A stretch of 64,000 bases of DNA from contig OZ241742.1 of the NCBI GenBank assembly GCA_965200955.1, positions 62,001-126,000 of the forward strand, read 5' to 3'. This document shows positions 17,959-26,447 of this stretch, in pieces; position 1 is the stretch's first letter, and each line of letters begins with the position of its first letter. Below the pieces are notes generated by a model. It was not told the DNA's origin. It saw only the letters and a program-made list of their open reading frames with translations, and did no database searches. The position numbers and the translations under genes were made by a program. The stretch is from Bin80 sp026708685. Its GTDB lineage: Bacteria > Bacteroidota > Rhodothermia > Rhodothermales > Bin80.

Positions 17959-20900
17959 ATGATGGGTTCATTTCGTCCAACGAATGCAGCTCTGATGGTT
18001 GCGATCATTTTGAGCATGTCAAGTCAGACAATGGCTCAGACAAGATCTCCTGTTCCAGAGGTAGACGCAATTCCGAACGTTGTGCTCGTTGAGTTTAACG
18101 CTCCCATCCAACCCGCCGGGAAACGATCAGGGTTAGCACTCTTTGATGCGATTGCCAGCGATCATGATGTTTATGCCATGAACCCGGCATTCCCTGTTTT
18201 GCATCAGAGTGGGATATCATGCGATCAGTCAGAAAAACTGTCCAATATCTATCGCGTTTATTTTTCAAAGGATACGCATCCCGAGGTATTGGCGCTGGCC
18301 TTTCAAAGTGATCCCAATGTTGCATCTGCAGAAGCAGAATACTACTACAGGACCAGTCATTATTCTGGTGCACAGAACATCCCAGATGATCCAGAATTTG
18401 CATACCAGTCCACCTACATGGATAGGTTGCAACTAAAAGAGGCCTGGGAAATCGTAAAAGGAGAACAGGGCGATGTGGTGATCGCCATCTTGGATAGCGG
18501 CACCGACTGGCGCCACGAAGACTTGGTTGAAAATGTATGGACGAATATCGATGAAGTTCCAGATAACGGATTAGATGACGATGACAACGGCTATGTGGAT
18601 GATGTGCATGGGTATGACTTTGGACGTCGCTTGCCTTACACGCCCGGTGTGACCATTGACTTAGGTTCTAATCTTCATGGCACTGCAGTTGCCAGTGTAT
18701 CCTCTGGGGAGAGCAATAACCGTAAAGGGATGGCTGGAAGCAGTTGGAATGCTATTTTCATGCCTTTGGGAGCAGATTGTGGAGGTGGAGTTTGCCATGT
18801 AGCAGAAGGAATCCTCTATGCATCAGCCAATGGTGCAGACATTATCAATGGAAGCTTCTCATCCCCTAACTATGATAGAACCAGTCATCTGGCTGTTCAA
18901 TGTGCAATGGAGATGGGGACTCTGTTTATTGCGGCAGCCGGAAATAATTCGACCAATAATGATATAATCCCGTATGCTCCTGCCAGTTACTCTGAGACTC
19001 TTTCCGTTGGTGGTACGCAGAAAAACTGGGATCGCGTCGTATTTAACTATGGGTCAACTGTGGACGTGTTTGCACCTGGAATTGACATAGCAGTGGCCGT
19101 TCCGAATCGTCAGTACGGAACCCTTAGCGGTACATCTTTTGCCTCGCCGCTGGTAGCAGGCATTGCGGCCTTGGTCAAAACCAGATTTCCATTGTTCTCT
19201 CCTCAACAGATTCGTGAGCAACTCAGGTATTCCTCTGATCCCATTGAAAATAGAAACCCCCCTGGATTTGAAGGGCTTTTGGGGCAGGGCAGAGTGAATG
19301 CCCTCACGGCTGTGCTGACACCAGTTCCAACCGCGATTCGGATGACAAACGTAGAACAAAGTGGTATGGTAAGTGATGCTTCGGCGACTTTGCTTGTTGA
19401 GGCAGAAAGTTACTTCGGGGAGGGAATGAATCAATCTGCACTGGTTGAGTTAGTGGAAGTGCCACCTTACGTACAGTTTGGATCCGCGTCTCAGACGATT
19501 GACTTTCCGACGGGGATTGGTAAAAATAGTGTCGCTTTTCCGTTTCGTTATTTGGGCGACATTCCTTACCGAGTCACGGATCAGATCAATATCCGATTAA
19601 CGCATGACGGAGGGATAGAGAATTTAAGTTATCGTTTTGAATCACAATCGGGAGAGACACTCCCCGTTTTTCGAGACGATAACGTATCCATACGATACAG
19701 CATCACTTCTGAAGGGAATCTTGGATACTTGGATCAATGGGGTAACAGTGCCGGAGTCGGAATGAAAATCGGTCAAAACAGTACGAGCTTACTATATGAG
19801 GCAGGATTGATTGTAGGTACTCACCCAGATCAAATCTCTTCCTCGGTGATCGGATACAAAAGAGAATATCATGGTGGTAGGCAACCGATTCATTTCCATC
19901 CCAAGCCTAGAACGCAAATGAAGATTAACCCACCTGATGGAAATGGTAACATCACTACTGAAGTAACCTTAATGGATTCAAGATCTCCTCATCCGATCGG
20001 TGTAGAAATTCTTGAAGAAACCCAGCTAATAACGAATCATACGGGTTCTTCTGGAGGATTCATTATTGTGCAATATACCATCACCAATCCACTCCCAACG
20101 TTGATTGAAAACCTCCATGTAGGTTTGTATGCGGATTGGATTCTGTCACGAAACTGGGATCAGGATTTGATACGATATGATCCAGAAAGAGATGTGATAT
20201 ATCAGATCAGTGAGAAGGAAGCTGCTCTCAGAAAAGGGGAGTCCGTTGGCATAAAGATCCTCTCAGACGATGTTGAAACGCGTTATGGAGCTATTCCAAA
20301 TTATGGTATTCACCCAGGTCTTTCATGGAATGAAGTGATGTGGGAGTATCTGAGTGGAGATCACAGAGTGGGATTTCCCACAGCTAATCAATGGTCACAA
20401 ATAGCGAGTGTAGGACCTATTGAGTTGGAGCCAGGTGCTCAACAACAAGTGGCCTTTGCTCTTGTAAGTGGACTTGAAGACGAGTTTTTTATGCAGGTGG
20501 ATCGGGCGGTTCATTATTGGGATCAGGGCGTATCTTCATCTACTGGGAATCTGCAGATTATCAATACGACGAACAGTCAGCTAGAACTGACTCTGGACAA
20601 TGCGGACACTACTTTCACTATCGCTTCATTGACTTCCTCAGATTACATTTCTATTTCTGATGGGACTGAAAAACTGGTGGCATTGGATTCTGGTGATCCT
20701 CTCAATGATGACTCAGTCATTACCAATCTGAATGTCGTAGCAGACTCCAATTATCAGGTGATATATTACAGTCAGGGGGATCAAATGGAGGCTGTTACCG
20801 CGTGTTGTGCACAGCGTGCTACCGTGTCATCGGATGTCGTTAATCTCCGCATCAATCACAACCTGACGCAACTACCACCTCTTGGGTTACGGTTTATGTC

Positions 20901-21459
20901 AGATCAAGGCTTTGTTGAGAATATCGTGATTGACCAAGGCACCGTTTCTCCTTACATGATTCTGCCGATCGGGGTCTATTCTTTAGAACTGATTAAGGAT
21001 GGAAAGCCCTGGTTGCAATCAAACTTAGACATGCGAAACTTTGGAGGAGAATCTCTACTGTTCACATTCTTGGATGGAACTCTGCCAACGATTGCTCCCT
21101 TTCAGTCGAGAAGTGGACCAAGCCTTCCCATCATCGTCTTTGATGAGATTTCTGTTGGCATCCAACCATCAGGATTACCGCCTAAATTCACGCTACATGC
21201 CAGTTTTCCAAATCCCGCCTACTCAACGATACAAATTCAATTTGACCTACCGTATTCATCTCAGATATCCATAGAGATTGTAGATCTTTTGGGCAAACAT
21301 GTCATGAATATATCAGCTGGTAAGATTGATGCAGGATTTGGCGTTTCCATTCCAGTTAATATCATGGGACTTAGTTCTGGAGCATATCTCTACCGCGTAA
21401 AGGCACAGTCAGATATGGGAATCACCTCGGACACTGGAAAATTTGTCAAGATCCGATGA
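17959..21459 (+). CDS. T9SS-secreted subtilisin-like (S8) serine protease, paralog 2
   Basis: A 1166-aa paralog of the preceding gene with the same architecture. The start is ATG 17959 (a second ATG follows at 17962), 8 bp after the previous stop, and gives a signal peptide ending ...SSQTMAQ. The catalytic triad is Asp179 in AILDSGTDWRHEDL, His240 in LHGTAVASVS and Ser393 in GTSFASPLVAGIAAL, with the oxyanion Asn in AAAGNNS. The propeptide region (DPNVASAEAEYYY) also aligns with paralog 1. A C-terminal type IX sorting domain runs from 'LHASFPNPAYSTIQIQFDL' to 'LSSGAYLYRVKAQS'. The catalytic cores are strongly similar while the middle and C-terminal regions have diverged, so this is an old tandem duplication. 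Both are likely in one operon. Confidence 0.93.
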   Translation: MMGSFRPTNAALMVAIILSMSSQTMAQTRSPVPEVDAIPNVVLVEFNAPIQPAGKRSGLALFDAIASDHDVYAMNPAFPVLHQSGISCDQSEKLSNIYRVYFSKDTHPEVLALAFQSDPNVASAEAEYYYRTSHYSGAQNIPDDPEFAYQSTYMDRLQLKEAWEIVKGEQGDVVIAILDSGTDWRHEDLVENVWTNIDEVPDNGLDDDDNGYVDDVHGYDFGRRLPYTPGVTIDLGSNLHGTAVASVSSGESNNRKGMAGSSWNAIFMPLGADCGGGVCHVAEGILYASANGADIINGSFSSPNYDRTSHLAVQCAMEMGTLFIAAAGNNSTNNDIIPYAPASYSETLSVGGTQKNWDRVVFNYGSTVDVFAPGIDIAVAVPNRQYGTLSGTSFASPLVAGIAALVKTRFPLFSPQQIREQLRYSSDPIENRNPPGFEGLLGQGRVNALTAVLTPVPTAIRMTNVEQSGMVSDASATLLVEAESYFGEGMNQSALVELVEVPPYVQFGSASQTIDFPTGIGKNSVAFPFRYLGDIPYRVTDQINIRLTHDGGIENLSYRFESQSGETLPVFRDDNVSIRYSITSEGNLGYLDQWGNSAGVGMKIGQNSTSLLYEAGLIVGTHPDQISSSVIGYKREYHGGRQPIHFHPKPRTQMKINPPDGNGNITTEVTLMDSRSPHPIGVEILEETQLITNHTGSSGGFIIVQYTITNPLPTLIENLHVGLYADWILSRNWDQDLIRYDPERDVIYQISEKEAALRKGESVGIKILSDDVETRYGAIPNYGIHPGLSWNEVMWEYLSGDHRVGFPTANQWSQIASVGPIELEPGAQQQVAFALVSGLEDEFFMQVDRAVHYWDQGVSSSTGNLQIINTTNSQLELTLDNADTTFTIASLTSSDYISISDGTEKLVALDSGDPLNDDSVITNLNVVADSNYQVIYYSQGDQMEAVTACCAQRATVSSDVVNLRINHNLTQLPPLGLRFMSDQGFVENIVIDQGTVSPYMILPIGVYSLELIKDGKPWLQSNLDMRNFGGESLLFTFLDGTLPTIAPFQSRSGPSLPIIVFDEISVGIQPSGLPPKFTLHASFPNPAYSTIQIQFDLPYSSQISIEIVDLLGKHVMNISAGKIDAGFGVSIPVNIMGLSSGAYLYRVKAQSDMGITSDTGKFVKIR

Positions 21460-21844
21460 CTGAGTGCTGATGGTTCCAAAAGTAGGAACAGCATTTCTTG
21501 ATAGATGAGTCTATATGAGGCCTGTAGCCCAAGCAGTAAAGGAACTCAACAATCCAAGGTCAAACGTTACCGAAAGCATTTGGTAAACCCAAATCTCTTG
21601 TGCAAATAACTCTCAAATCCTTGCAGTATCGTACCTTCTGTAAATCAGACGGGCCATTGCATGATTGAATTGGTACGCTTGAATGTGAGGGTAACCCGTT
21701 TTGCCATGTTCAAATGATTGTACGGACATGCTCGTTCTATGGGAGTCGTTCCTTTCGGGATCAATTCCACTGTGCAGTGTATATTGATTGATCATCACCT
21801 AGTATAATTCATGGTAGGAAACGATGACAAAATTCCCATAGATA
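21460..21844. other. Gene-free stretch after the protease pair
   Basis: No credible coding frame. An imperfect hairpin just after the stop (TGCTGATGGTTCC ... GGAACAGCA, about 21469-21493) could be a weak terminator, but it lacks a T-run. The stretch runs into the first of two tandem MITE copies. Confidence 0.45.
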
Positions 21845-21942
21845 GAGGCTTTTGCAAAACCTCAGCGTTTCTACAGAAATATTGCCCTGGAGCACCCTTG
21901 GTGCATTTTTTAGAATTGATAGGTAGGTTTTGCAAACGGCTC
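21845..21942 (+). repeat. 98-bp MITE-like element, copy 2
   Basis: Left end GAGGCTTTTGCAAAACCT, right end AGGTTTTGCAAACGGCTC. Flanked by a perfect 4-bp direct repeat GATA (21841-21844 and 21943-21946). It differs from copy 3 at only about five positions. It is non-coding; the open frame across it is incidental. Confidence 0.88.
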
Positions 21943-21962
21943 GATATATTACCCATTCATGA

Positions 21963-22060
21963 GAGGCTTTTGCAAAACCTCAGCGTTTCAGCAGAAATAT
22001 TGCCCTGGAGCACCCTTGGTGCATTTTTTAGAATTGGCAGGTAGGTTTTGCAAACTGCTC
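21963..22060 (+). repeat. 98-bp MITE-like element, copy 3
   Basis: Same length and ends as copy 2, in the same orientation and separated from it by 20 bp. Flanked by its own perfect 4-bp direct repeat ATGA (21959-21962 and 22061-22064). The distinct flanking duplications show that it was inserted independently rather than arising by local tandem duplication. Confidence 0.88.
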
Positions 22061-22104
22061 ATGATTGACCATTATTGTCGGGTATTTAGACATAAGTCAT
22101 TTCC

Positions 22105-23154
22105 ATGCATAAATTAACAATGCTTTTTGGTGTATTGATGTGTTTACTGCCATTGAATTGCACTCCGCAAAATTCTTTGATTGACCAGACACACATGATT
22201 CAATCGGTAACACTTGATGCCCGTAATAAGCCATCAGAGGCAATGCTGCCAACTCTGAAAGAGCTTGGAGTGACTCATGTCACTTTGGTACAATTTGGAT
22301 TCCAACGAAGCATTGAGGATCCAGAAATTCGCATGAACCCAGATGCTGGATGGTACAGTGAAAGTGACCAAGGAGCCAGAGAGTTATCACAGCAGGCGGA
22401 TAGCTTGGGACTTCATGTAATCTTGAAACCGCATCTTTGGCTGGGGGGATATAGTCATCAGGGACAGTCACGAAACGAAATCGGTTATGCAGATGAAGAT
22501 ATGTGGAACAAATGGGAGACGGATTACACGGTATTTCTGATGCATTATGCCCATCTCGCTGAAGAGATTGGTGCTGAGATTCTTGTGATTGGAACGGAGC
22601 TGGCAAGAAGTGCCCATGAACGTTCTCATTTTTGGCAGGATTTGATTGTACAGATTCGTTCAGTGTATCAGGGTCAACTCACGTATGCGGCAAACTGGTG
22701 GGAGGAATATGAAGAAATTGGGTTCTGGGAGTCACTGGACTTTATAGGAGTTCAGGCATACTTTGAATTATCAGATCAACCCAACCCAACCGATGCAATG
22801 CTTTCCGAGGGCTGGAGTATCCATAAAGAGGCCTTATCTTCGCTGTCGGAGCGTCTGAATCGTCTTGTTCTATTTACGGAACTCGGTTATCGAAATGTGG
22901 ATGATGCTGCGGCAAAACCATGGCGCTGGCCGTCACGTGATGAAATTGGTACGGCCATGCCGAACAATCAGATTCAAGCCCAATTATATAACATATTTTT
23001 TCATGAAGTATGGAATGAACCTTGGCTGCATGGAGCAATCCTCTGGAAATGGCATGGAGACCGTGAACGACGACGTACAGCTGAACTTGGATTTACCCCG
23101 CAGGGTAAGCCAGCAGAAGAGGTCATTCGTCAGTGGTTTACATCAAGCCAGTAG
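22105..23154 (+). CDS. Lipoprotein glycoside hydrolase-like TIM barrel (GH113-like)
   Basis: A 349-aa protein with a lipoprotein signal (MHKLTMLFGVLMCLLPLNC, lipobox LPLNC). The mature part looks like a TIM-barrel glycosidase of the GH113 (beta-mannanase-like) type. It has 'LGVTHVTLVQFGFQ' (beta-strand 2), 'LGLHVILKPHLWLGG', 'EILVIGTELARS' with a candidate acid/base Glu after strand 4, 'LDFIGVQAYFELSD', and 'LVLFTELGYRNVDDAA' with a candidate nucleophile Glu after strand 7. 'LHGAILWKWHGD' follows near the end. Substrate specificity cannot be read. The lipase-like lipoprotein gene starts 4 bp after its stop. Confidence 0.8.
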   Translation: MHKLTMLFGVLMCLLPLNCTPQNSLIDQTHMIQSVTLDARNKPSEAMLPTLKELGVTHVTLVQFGFQRSIEDPEIRMNPDAGWYSESDQGARELSQQADSLGLHVILKPHLWLGGYSHQGQSRNEIGYADEDMWNKWETDYTVFLMHYAHLAEEIGAEILVIGTELARSAHERSHFWQDLIVQIRSVYQGQLTYAANWWEEYEEIGFWESLDFIGVQAYFELSDQPNPTDAMLSEGWSIHKEALSSLSERLNRLVLFTELGYRNVDDAAAKPWRWPSRDEIGTAMPNNQIQAQLYNIFFHEVWNEPWLHGAILWKWHGDRERRRTAELGFTPQGKPAEEVIRQWFTSSQ

Positions 23155-23158
23155 ATGG

Positions 23159-24370
23159 TTGCGATGCAGTGCATGGCTGATTTTGTTTGGCTTATTCGGT
23201 TGTGACTCATCTGCTCCAGAATCTACCTCAGAGCTGGATGTGTCTAGAGGTGATATCATCCATGTGGAGCAGTTGAAGACATACACAGTAGAGGACATCA
23301 ATCAATTGGCTGAAGATTTTGGACTTCCCTATACCGCAAGGTATGGTGTCAAGCTCTATATGATGGAGTATTGGACTGTAGATGCAGATGGTGAACTTAC
23401 GCTTGCATCTGGTGCAGTTGGAATTCCTCAGCCAGCCATAGCGGAGTTATCCATCGTTTCGCTTCAGAGTGTCACCACGGTTCAACGTTCATCGGTGCCA
23501 TCAAGAGGGGGGATCGCTCAAACGTTGGTGGGGATGCTCTTTTCTGCTGATGGCTATGTGACCGTGATGCCAGATATGATCGGACTTGGATCGTCTATGG
23601 AATTCCACCCTTATTTGGTGGCTGATCTATCGGCAAATACCGTCATTGATTTACTCAGGGCAGTAACCCAGTGGTCAACCAATGAGTCCCTCACCATCTC
23701 ACGAGATATCTACCTTGCAGGATATTCATCGGGAGGATATGTCACCTTAGCAACACACCGAGCCATTGAAGCAGAGTACTCAGATGAATTTAGCATTGGT
23801 GCATCCGCTCCAATGGCTGGTCCCTATGATCTCAGCGGGACAATGCTCCAATTCATGCTTCAAGGTGAACCATACGGCCAGCCGTATTTTCTTCCATATA
23901 TCTTATTGAGTTACAATCGTACGTATAATCTCTACGATCGTCCATCTGATTTTTTGGCAAGTCCATACGATGAGATTCTACCACCTTTATTTGATGGAAC
24001 GTACACCAGTTCTGAAATCAATGAGGTGATGCCCGAGATTCCCATTCAGATCATACGTGACGATGTACTTCAAAGAGTTCGGGAGAACACCAATCATCGA
24101 ATTATTCAACGTTTGCGTGAAAATGATTTGATCAACTGGTCCCCCCGCTCTACGGTTCGTCTTTACCATTGTGCAGCCGATGAACTCATTCCAATACAAA
24201 ATTCCCAGATTGCCGCTCGCAAATTTGGATCAGTAGCCACATTGGTAGATCCAAGTCCCGAAAGTAATCATACTGGATGTGCATTCATTGCTATTGTTGG
24301 AGCAAGAGCTTGGTTTAATTCTATTTCGAGTATCCGTTCAGGTACTCAAAATAGGGGCATATTCAGATAA
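23159..24370 (+). CDS. Alpha/beta-hydrolase lipoprotein (secretory-lipase-like)
   Basis: A 403-aa hydrolase. The frame is open far upstream, across the previous gene, so the start is inferred as TTG 23159, 4 bp after that gene's stop. This gives a short lipoprotein signal with lipobox GLFGC. The nucleophile motif is GYSSG (Ser190), preceded by 'TVIDLLRAVTQW' and followed by ASAPMAGPYDL. The candidate acid is Asp in HCAADELIPI and the candidate His is in ESNHTGC. Segments 'MLFSADGYVTVMPDMIGLGS' and 'FHPYLVADLSANTVID' match secreted lipases and esterases of the LIP family. The substrate is unknown. It is probably cotranscribed with the GH113-like gene. Confidence 0.8.
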   Translation: MRCSAWLILFGLFGCDSSAPESTSELDVSRGDIIHVEQLKTYTVEDINQLAEDFGLPYTARYGVKLYMMEYWTVDADGELTLASGAVGIPQPAIAELSIVSLQSVTTVQRSSVPSRGGIAQTLVGMLFSADGYVTVMPDMIGLGSSMEFHPYLVADLSANTVIDLLRAVTQWSTNESLTISRDIYLAGYSSGGYVTLATHRAIEAEYSDEFSIGASAPMAGPYDLSGTMLQFMLQGEPYGQPYFLPYILLSYNRTYNLYDRPSDFLASPYDEILPPLFDGTYTSSEINEVMPEIPIQIIRDDVLQRVRENTNHRIIQRLRENDLINWSPRSTVRLYHCAADELIPIQNSQIAARKFGSVATLVDPSPESNHTGCAFIAIVGARAWFNSISSIRSGTQNRGIFR

Positions 24371-24532
24371 CTTCATAAGGAGGTTACGGTTTTCAGTTTG
24401 ATCACGCAAGATTGACTTACATTTTTGGGTGGATTGATTTATCTTCGGTGGAGATTTTTGTGGCAAATGAAATGGCTATGCATCTGGACGTAGAGGGTTT
24501 CAGTCTATTTTGGGATTATACGATTCAAAAGA

Positions 24533-25591
24533 ATGGGAACACGAATAAGTGATGTCGCATGTGTGGTATGGCTAGCAAGCATGGTTGCATGCCAATCATC
24601 GGGTCCCGAATATCGTGTGGTAGAGTCCGAATTCGTGGAATTTGAAGATATCTTCACTGCCGTGGACACGATTCGTTTTGACGCAAGTGTACTCATTGGC
24701 GAAATAGGCTTTGTGGATCTATCAGATGAGGGGGAGTTTATCGTTACGGATTTTACGCAGAGAGTAATCTATATTTTCTCAAATTCAGGCCGTCATATCC
24801 GTACGATTGAGATGTTGAGATGTAATCCAGAGGATGATGGACGTATACTGTCTGCCAAATTTCTAACCAATGGGGAAATGATTGTAACTAGCCCTTGGGG
24901 AGTGTACAACCTCAATGCAGACGGTTCATGCAAGCAGAGACTCATTGAGATACTCCCAAACAATTCATCATTCTGTGAACGGCAGGACACCGTTTACTTT
25001 TTTGATAATAGGGGAAGACCTCCTATGATTTATGGCTATTCCGTCCAAGAAGGTACAGTGCGAGAATATGAGTTACGTAAGCCCAAATTCCCAAGAACCA
25101 CTGGTGTTAAGATAGGTTATGATGGACGAGGGATTGCCTGCTTTGACCGTGGTATTTTCTATCGATATGCAGAAGGAAGTGATGGGGCACCATTGTGGAC
25201 TCAAACTAATCCAGTCATTCATCAACCTAAATCCTATCGGCCGCCAGAACGGGATATGACATCACAAGGATTTAATAATATGAATTCTGAACTGATTGAG
25301 CTTTGCCGTGAGTTTACGTATTCGGAGGGGCTCTTTGAGTTGGATGAAAGTCATCGTATGGTGACATTCCAGCACCCTACCGAGATCAATATGAGCATCG
25401 TGAATATGGACACCGAAACCAGCGTAAGCACTTCAACAGGGCAAGATTTTTTCATTCATTTGGTCAAGGATGGACTTGTCTATGTAGCGGGGGATTACGA
25501 GCAGCTTGCGTCTGGTGAGGTGGGCAATAGCATGCTCTACGTATGGCAGTTCCATCCATTTGAATCACATTCTAAAACGTCAGATGGATAA
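24533..25591 (+). CDS. Six-bladed beta-propeller lipoprotein
   Basis: A 352-aa protein with a lipoprotein signal (VWLASMVAC; Cys20). The mature chain has repeated blade-like segments, for example GEIGFVDLSDEGEFIVTDF, 'RVIYIFSNSGRHIRTIEM', 'AKFLTNGEMIVTSPWGVYNL' and YGYSVQEGTVREYE. These fit the Bacteroidota six-bladed propeller (DUF4934/BF4221-like) family, often exported and associated with surface complexes. No catalytic residues are recognised. The first ~15 residues after Cys include a low-complexity linker. The role is unknown. It lies 160 bp after the lipase-like gene on the same strand. Confidence 0.75.
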   Translation: MGTRISDVACVVWLASMVACQSSGPEYRVVESEFVEFEDIFTAVDTIRFDASVLIGEIGFVDLSDEGEFIVTDFTQRVIYIFSNSGRHIRTIEMLRCNPEDDGRILSAKFLTNGEMIVTSPWGVYNLNADGSCKQRLIEILPNNSSFCERQDTVYFFDNRGRPPMIYGYSVQEGTVREYELRKPKFPRTTGVKIGYDGRGIACFDRGIFYRYAEGSDGAPLWTQTNPVIHQPKSYRPPERDMTSQGFNNMNSELIELCREFTYSEGLFELDESHRMVTFQHPTEINMSIVNMDTETSVSTSTGQDFFIHLVKDGLVYVAGDYEQLASGEVGNSMLYVWQFHPFESHSKTSDG

Positions 25592-25728
25592 TTCGAATGG
25601 TTTCTTTTTGCAATAGATGAAAAGCATTGTGGTTTGTTTATTTGATTCTCATTGCCACTGGGCTTCATTTTGCATCAATAATCCCCCCATCCAGTGATAT
25701 TATTTGATACCAAAGCACATGGATGAAT

Positions 25729-26052
25729 TCATTCAAAGATAGGATCACACTCCCCAATTGAAGACTTCGGCAAGGAACCCCAATATGCCAGTGCTGCAAT
25801 GAAGCCAGCTATCCAAATCAGTGTGTTGTATTTCGAGTTTTGGGAATCAAGTTTCCCCTCAACTACATTTTTGAATGAGTCAAATTCAGCTTGAAAACTG
25901 CTTGAAGCCATATTATTAATACGTTCTGTGAGTTCGTTTGCTTCATCTGCCGTGAGTTCAGATTTGCGAAGCAAGTGAGAGATGCGAGAAAACTCTAAGT
26001 TTGAGTTTTTGTCTATGTGGAAAGAATTATATTTACGAGTAACAAATCTCAC
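25729..26052 (-). CDS. Small single-pass membrane protein with coiled coil, CCDC90/DUF1640-like
   Basis: A 107-aa protein. After an N-terminal basic stretch comes a Leu/Glu-rich helical segment 'ISHLLRKSELTADEANELTE', then an amphipathic region 'SSSFQAEFDSFKNVVEGKLD', a single TM helix (YNTLIWIAGFIAALAYWG) and a short polar tail. This layout resembles DUF1640/CCDC90-type proteins, which have a coiled coil followed by a C-terminal TM. Its A/T-rich composition suggests a recent or accessory origin. It is isolated, between an unrelated plus-strand gene and the minus-strand sugar dehydrogenase. The function is unknown and the assignment is tentative. Confidence 0.55.
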   Translation of the reverse strand: MRFVTRKYNSFHIDKNSNLEFSRISHLLRKSELTADEANELTERINNMASSSFQAEFDSFKNVVEGKLDSQNSKYNTLIWIAGFIAALAYWGSLPKSSIGECDPIFE

Positions 26053-26447
26053 GGATTATAATTGGTTATACCAAGATACAAAAAGTAGTTGATGCTAGCA
26101 CCTTTTTCATGAGCGAAATTTAGAGACAATCCGAATGAATTATTCAAATGCAAAATGGTTAGATAGTGGATGTGTATCAGAGATCTGTGAGTTGATTGCT
26201 TCCTGAAAGGAGATATGGTTTATTTCTCCGTGTTCATGCGACGCATTCAGATTAAAATCGTGTGGTGATTTTATGAACTACAACAGCAATTCGTCTACCT
26301 TACGGGTTGTTTCAAATTTAAGCACTTATAAAGGCAGATCATGACCATTAACAACCCTAGAAAGTAATTCCACGCATAAAAAAGATAAAAACGATCTTTC
26401 AAAACCAGCATAACACATCCCTGTGATGAAAACTAGTCCGTACACAT
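26053..26447. other. Gene-free A/T-rich stretch
   Basis: About 395 bp, A/T-rich, between two minus-strand genes. No credible coding frame, palindromic terminator or repeat was found. Confidence 0.45.

Noticed and set aside
21811..22044. A 77-codon open frame spanning the two MITE copies.
   Set aside because: It is made of two translated copies of the non-coding repeat, with the same GFCKTSAF-like peptide appearing twice. No protein family.
21841..22064. The two repeats could be read as the start of a CRISPR array.
   Set aside because: Repeats of 98 bp with inverted ends and a 20-bp spacer, plus target duplications, fit transposition, not CRISPR. No cas genes are seen.
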